From JBLHGU01 sp047615875 (GTDB taxonomy: Bacteria > Pseudomonadota > Gammaproteobacteria > Arenicellales > CAJQKF01): 7,831 nucleotides of DNA. This document shows, one piece after another, positions 6,316 through 7,831 of the stretch; position 1 is the first letter of the stretch; each line of letters starts with the position of its first letter. The stretch is from NCBI GenBank assembly GCA_047615875.1, contig JBLHGU010000236.1:1-7831 (forward strand), written 5' to 3'. The notes under the pieces were generated by a model, which worked only from the letters and a program-made list of their open reading frames with translations, ran no database searches and was not told where the DNA came from. Both the position numbers and the translations under genes were made by a program.

Positions 6316-6705
6316 ATGAACAGGCGCCACTCACCAGATTCAGTAGCCGAGCCATTCGGTCCCTATAGCCATGCAGTCGAAGTCCCACCTGGTTCACGTA
6401 TGCTGTACATTTCTGGTGAAGTAGGTGCGAATCCCGAAGGGATAGTGCCAGAAAGTATCGAAGATCAGGCAGAGTGTCTTTGGCAAAACATCGTGGCAAT
6501 TCTTAGCTCCGCGAATATGGGAGTTGAAGACTTGGTTAAGATAACGACTTATCTCGTTAGAGAAGAAGATCTTGCAGTCGCAGGTGCAGCAAGAGCCAGA
6601 TATTTTGGCGAGGCTCGCCCCGCTTCAGCCACCTTATTAGTTCCTGCTCTTATTAAACCAGGGTGGTTAATAGAGATTGAAGCCGTAGCGGCAAAGTCCG
6701 ATTAA
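6316..6705 (+). CDS. RidA/YjgF/YER057c/UK114 family protein
   Basis: A 129-residue protein of the Rid superfamily, small cytoplasmic trimers. The RidA members hydrolyse reactive enamine/imine intermediates from PLP enzymes such as threonine dehydratase. Motifs: P-F-G-P-Y-S-H-A (13-20), Y-I-S-G-E-V-G (31-37), the Q-A-E-C-L-W-Q-N-I helix (51-59), V-K-I-T-T-Y-L (74-80), and R-P-A-S-A-T-L-L-V-P-A-L (101-112) with I-E-I-E-A-V-A at the end (E120, E122). The Arg that follows P-A in E. coli RidA (P-A-R-S) and binds the substrate carboxylate is a Ser here (S104), so this belongs to a variant subgroup whose reaction is uncertain. The ATG at 6316 has AAGGAG at 6302-6307, eight bases away. The gene sits between two attC-like sites and would be the cargo of one cassette (about 6215-6801). 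Confidence 0.88.
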   Translation: MNRRHSPDSVAEPFGPYSHAVEVPPGSRMLYISGEVGANPEGIVPESIEDQAECLWQNIVAILSSANMGVEDLVKITTYLVREEDLAVAGAARARYFGEARPASATLLVPALIKPGWLIEIEAVAAKSD

Positions 6706-6729
6706 ATTTAAGGAATACCTAAAATTGCA

Positions 6730-6807
6730 ACATAACAAGGGCAAGCAGTCGGATTAATTACCACTCGCTCCGCTCTCAACAATTGACCGCTAATGCGGGC
6801 GTCATGT
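6730..6807 (+). repeat. attC-like recombination site 2
   Basis: It begins with the same ACATAAC box as site 1 (6730-6736) and ends 78 bases later with GTCATGT (6801-6807), which pairs with it at six of seven positions. Inner segments AGCAGTC (6744-6750) and GACCGCT (6785-6791) pair at six of seven, fitting L boxes. The middle is a GCTC-rich loop. The changed base turns the normally invariant GTT into GTC, so the site may be impaired. It starts 25 bases after the RidA stop, the usual place for attC. Confidence 0.6.
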
Positions 6808-6816
6808 TCTAGAACA

Positions 6817-6957
6817 ATGCCCACAAAGAAACTAATTCGAAGAAAATCTGAAGTGATAAAAAGACTTCATGCAAGAATTCATGAGACCCTCTGGGGCACA
6901 GATGGGCGGCGCCCATTAGCGCTGTCGTTAGATTACGTTAACCTGGAGGTTAACTAA
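6817..6957 (+). CDS. small ORF of 46 codons, unknown product
   Basis: ATG 6817, ten bases after attC-like site 2, opens a frame of 46 residues ending at TAA 6955-6957. The N-terminal half is very basic (M-P-T-K-K-L-I-R-R-K-S-E-V-I-K-R-L-H); the rest includes W-G-T-D-G-R-R-P-L. I do not recognise it. It is in the same frame as the ComB-like gene and ends one base-free step before its presumed ATC start, and the Shine-Dalgarno for that gene lies inside its last codons. Its own ribosome site is weak. It could be a cassette gene, a leader ORF or chance. Confidence 0.35.
   Translation: MPTKKLIRRKSEVIKRLHARIHETLWGTDGRRPLALSLDYVNLEVN
6937..6954 (+). promoter_or_regulatory. Shine-Dalgarno enclosed in an 18-base inverted repeat
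   Basis: Bases 6937-6944 (GTTAACCT) and 6947-6954 (AGGTTAAC) are exact complements around GG. As RNA this can form a seven-pair stem with a four-base loop (UGGA). The strong ribosome site GGAGG (6945-6949) is partly in the stem, so it could be masked until ribosomes from the upstream small ORF open it. The structure is seen; the regulation is inferred. Confidence 0.5.
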
Positions 6958-7647
6958 ATCAAGATTTACAAGAAAACTCTGGAGACTTGTCATGAGGCCG
7001 AAGGTGTCGTTGTAGTTATTGATGTTCTTCGTGCTTTTACAACGGCCGCATATGCATTTGATCGTGGGGCTGAGGAAATTTTCCTTGTATCAACTGTAGA
7101 TGAGGCTTTCAATCTTAAACAGCAGTACCCTGAGCTATTGCTGGTAGGAGAAGTTGACGGTTATCCAGTTGAGGGATTTGACCTCCCTAACTCACCCTCA
7201 GCAATCGCTTTCCTTGATTTAAGTAACCAGAGATTAGTTCTGAGAACTACAGCCGGATCACAAGGAGCCGTTCTCGCGGCTCATGCCAAAGATATATATG
7301 TGGCAAGCTTAAGCGTAGCTACACCGACGGCAATGAGCATAAGTAAACTTTGCCCGGAGAGTGTCACATTTGTAGAAACTGGAGTGAGAGAAAAAGGTGG
7401 CGGTGAGGAAGATATTGCTTGTGCCGATTACATTGCAAGTCTTTTGCTAAAAGCTCCACTCGATACTACTGATATTCAAAATCGAGTTTTGGGTTCTCGT
7501 GCTGCTATCAAGTTTACGGAACCTGATGAAGGAAGTTTTCCTGAATCTGACCTCAAACATGCTCTCAAGATTGATCAATTTAAGTTTGCCATGAAAGTCT
7601 TGCGTATAGATAATTATTTGGTATTAAAAACTACAGATGAGATTTAG
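6958..7647 (+). CDS. ComB-like protein (2-phosphosulfolactate phosphatase family) with a non-canonical ATC start or lost start codon
   Basis: The frame is open from just after TAA 6955-6957 to TAG 7645-7647, 229 residues, about the length of methanogen ComB. Family motifs: V-V-V-I-D-V-L-R-A-F-T-T-A-A-Y-A (18-33) with D22 and R25, G-A-E-E-I, L-V-G-E-V-D-G-Y-P-V-E-G-F-D-L-P-N-S-P (62-80), R-T-T-A-G-S-Q-G-A, and G-G-G-E-E-D-I-A-C-A-D-Y-I near the C-terminus. ComB removes phosphate from 2-phosphosulfolactate in coenzyme M synthesis; bacterial homologues are mostly of unknown role. No ATG, GTG or TTG exists before TTG 7138, which would delete the D22 motif. ATC 6958 stands eight bases after GGAGG (6945-6949), where an ATG should be, and aligns with the normal N-terminus (x-K-I-Y). 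CTG 6979 is a second option. Either a rare start, a fresh inactivating change, or a sequence error. Confidence 0.75.
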   Translation: MKIYKKTLETCHEAEGVVVVIDVLRAFTTAAYAFDRGAEEIFLVSTVDEAFNLKQQYPELLLVGEVDGYPVEGFDLPNSPSAIAFLDLSNQRLVLRTTAGSQGAVLAAHAKDIYVASLSVATPTAMSISKLCPESVTFVETGVREKGGGEEDIACADYIASLLLKAPLDTTDIQNRVLGSRAAIKFTEPDEGSFPESDLKHALKIDQFKFAMKVLRIDNYLVLKTTDEI

Positions 7648-7831
7648 CTTGTCTAATCATACTGCAATAAATGTATGTGGCGGATGTGCTAAAACATTGC
7701 CGTTCTAACGAAACTTTTTGTTTATCTACAGTCTTGTATAGGCTGTTTCAATGTAAGCGACCTTAAGTCTGCCCCGTTGACATTGTCAGCTATATCTCAA
7801 CTCAACGTTTTCTTACGGTTGCCAGCAACTC
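7648..7831. other. unassigned 184-base end of the window
   Basis: No reading frame on either strand shows a recognisable protein, and no tRNA or terminator is visible. A short inverted repeat (CATAC 7659-7663 and GTATG 7674-7678) and a CGTT-CT-AACG repeat (7701-7710) are present. TTCTAAC (7703-7709), 56 bases after the ComB-like stop, could be the left box of another attC, but no matching right box lies within the window. Confidence 0.3.

Noticed and set aside
7138..7647. A 169-residue gene starting at TTG 7138
   Set aside because: This start removes the conserved V-I-D-V-L-R-A motif of the ComB family and has no ribosome site; the homology clearly extends upstream to 6958.
7703..7831. Third attC-like site after the ComB-like gene, starting at TTCTAAC
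   Set aside because: None of the GTT occurrences downstream fits GTTRRRY or pairs with TTCTAAC inside the window; the sequence ends before this can be decided.
7648..7831. Insertion sequence end
   Set aside because: The region felt reminiscent of IS termini, but no transposase fragment, terminal repeat pair or target duplication can be shown.

Overview
The window looks like part of a bacterial chromosome, most likely a gammaproteobacterium of moderate to slightly low GC, probably aquatic. This is inferred from the close resemblance of the catabolic proteins to enterobacterial Hpa enzymes and from attC-like sites of the kind found in mobile integron cassettes. It is not proven.

Left part (1-461): the C-terminal end of a c-type cytochrome, then a 228-base spacer. 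The spacer holds an 11-bp inverted repeat just after the cytochrome stop. Further on it holds a strong sigma70-type promoter whose -10 region and start point are covered by a perfect 28-bp palindrome, a likely repressor operator.

Middle part (462-5135): five co-directional genes for the lower homoprotocatechuate (4-hydroxyphenylacetate) meta-cleavage pathway, in the order hpaH-hpaI-hpaG1-hpaG2-hpaE. HpaE oxidises the ring-cleavage semialdehyde, HpaG1/G2 decarboxylate and isomerise, HpaH hydrates, and HpaI splits the product to pyruvate and succinate semialdehyde. hpaI/hpaG1 and hpaG1/hpaG2 overlap by a base or a few bases. HpaG is split into two genes, and the first half has lost two of the three metal ligands. 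The ring-cleavage dioxygenase (hpaD), the isomerase (hpaF), the monooxygenase (hpaBC) and the regulator are not in the window.

Right part (5136-7831): an accessory and partly decayed region. Directly after hpaE lies a broken SGNH-hydrolase-like gene with a nonsense codon, a frameshift and a missing end. It is joined to the C-terminal half of a DUF1697 gene. The DUF1697 stop codon lies inside an attC-like site. Next comes a RidA-family gene, a second attC-like site, a 46-codon small ORF, and an intact ComB-like (2-phosphosulfolactate phosphatase family) gene that has no ATG/GTG/TTG start in the expected place but an ATC at ideal distance from a strong Shine-Dalgarno. This right part is best read as a small run of integron-type gene cassettes without a visible integrase. 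The last 184 bases hold nothing I can assign.
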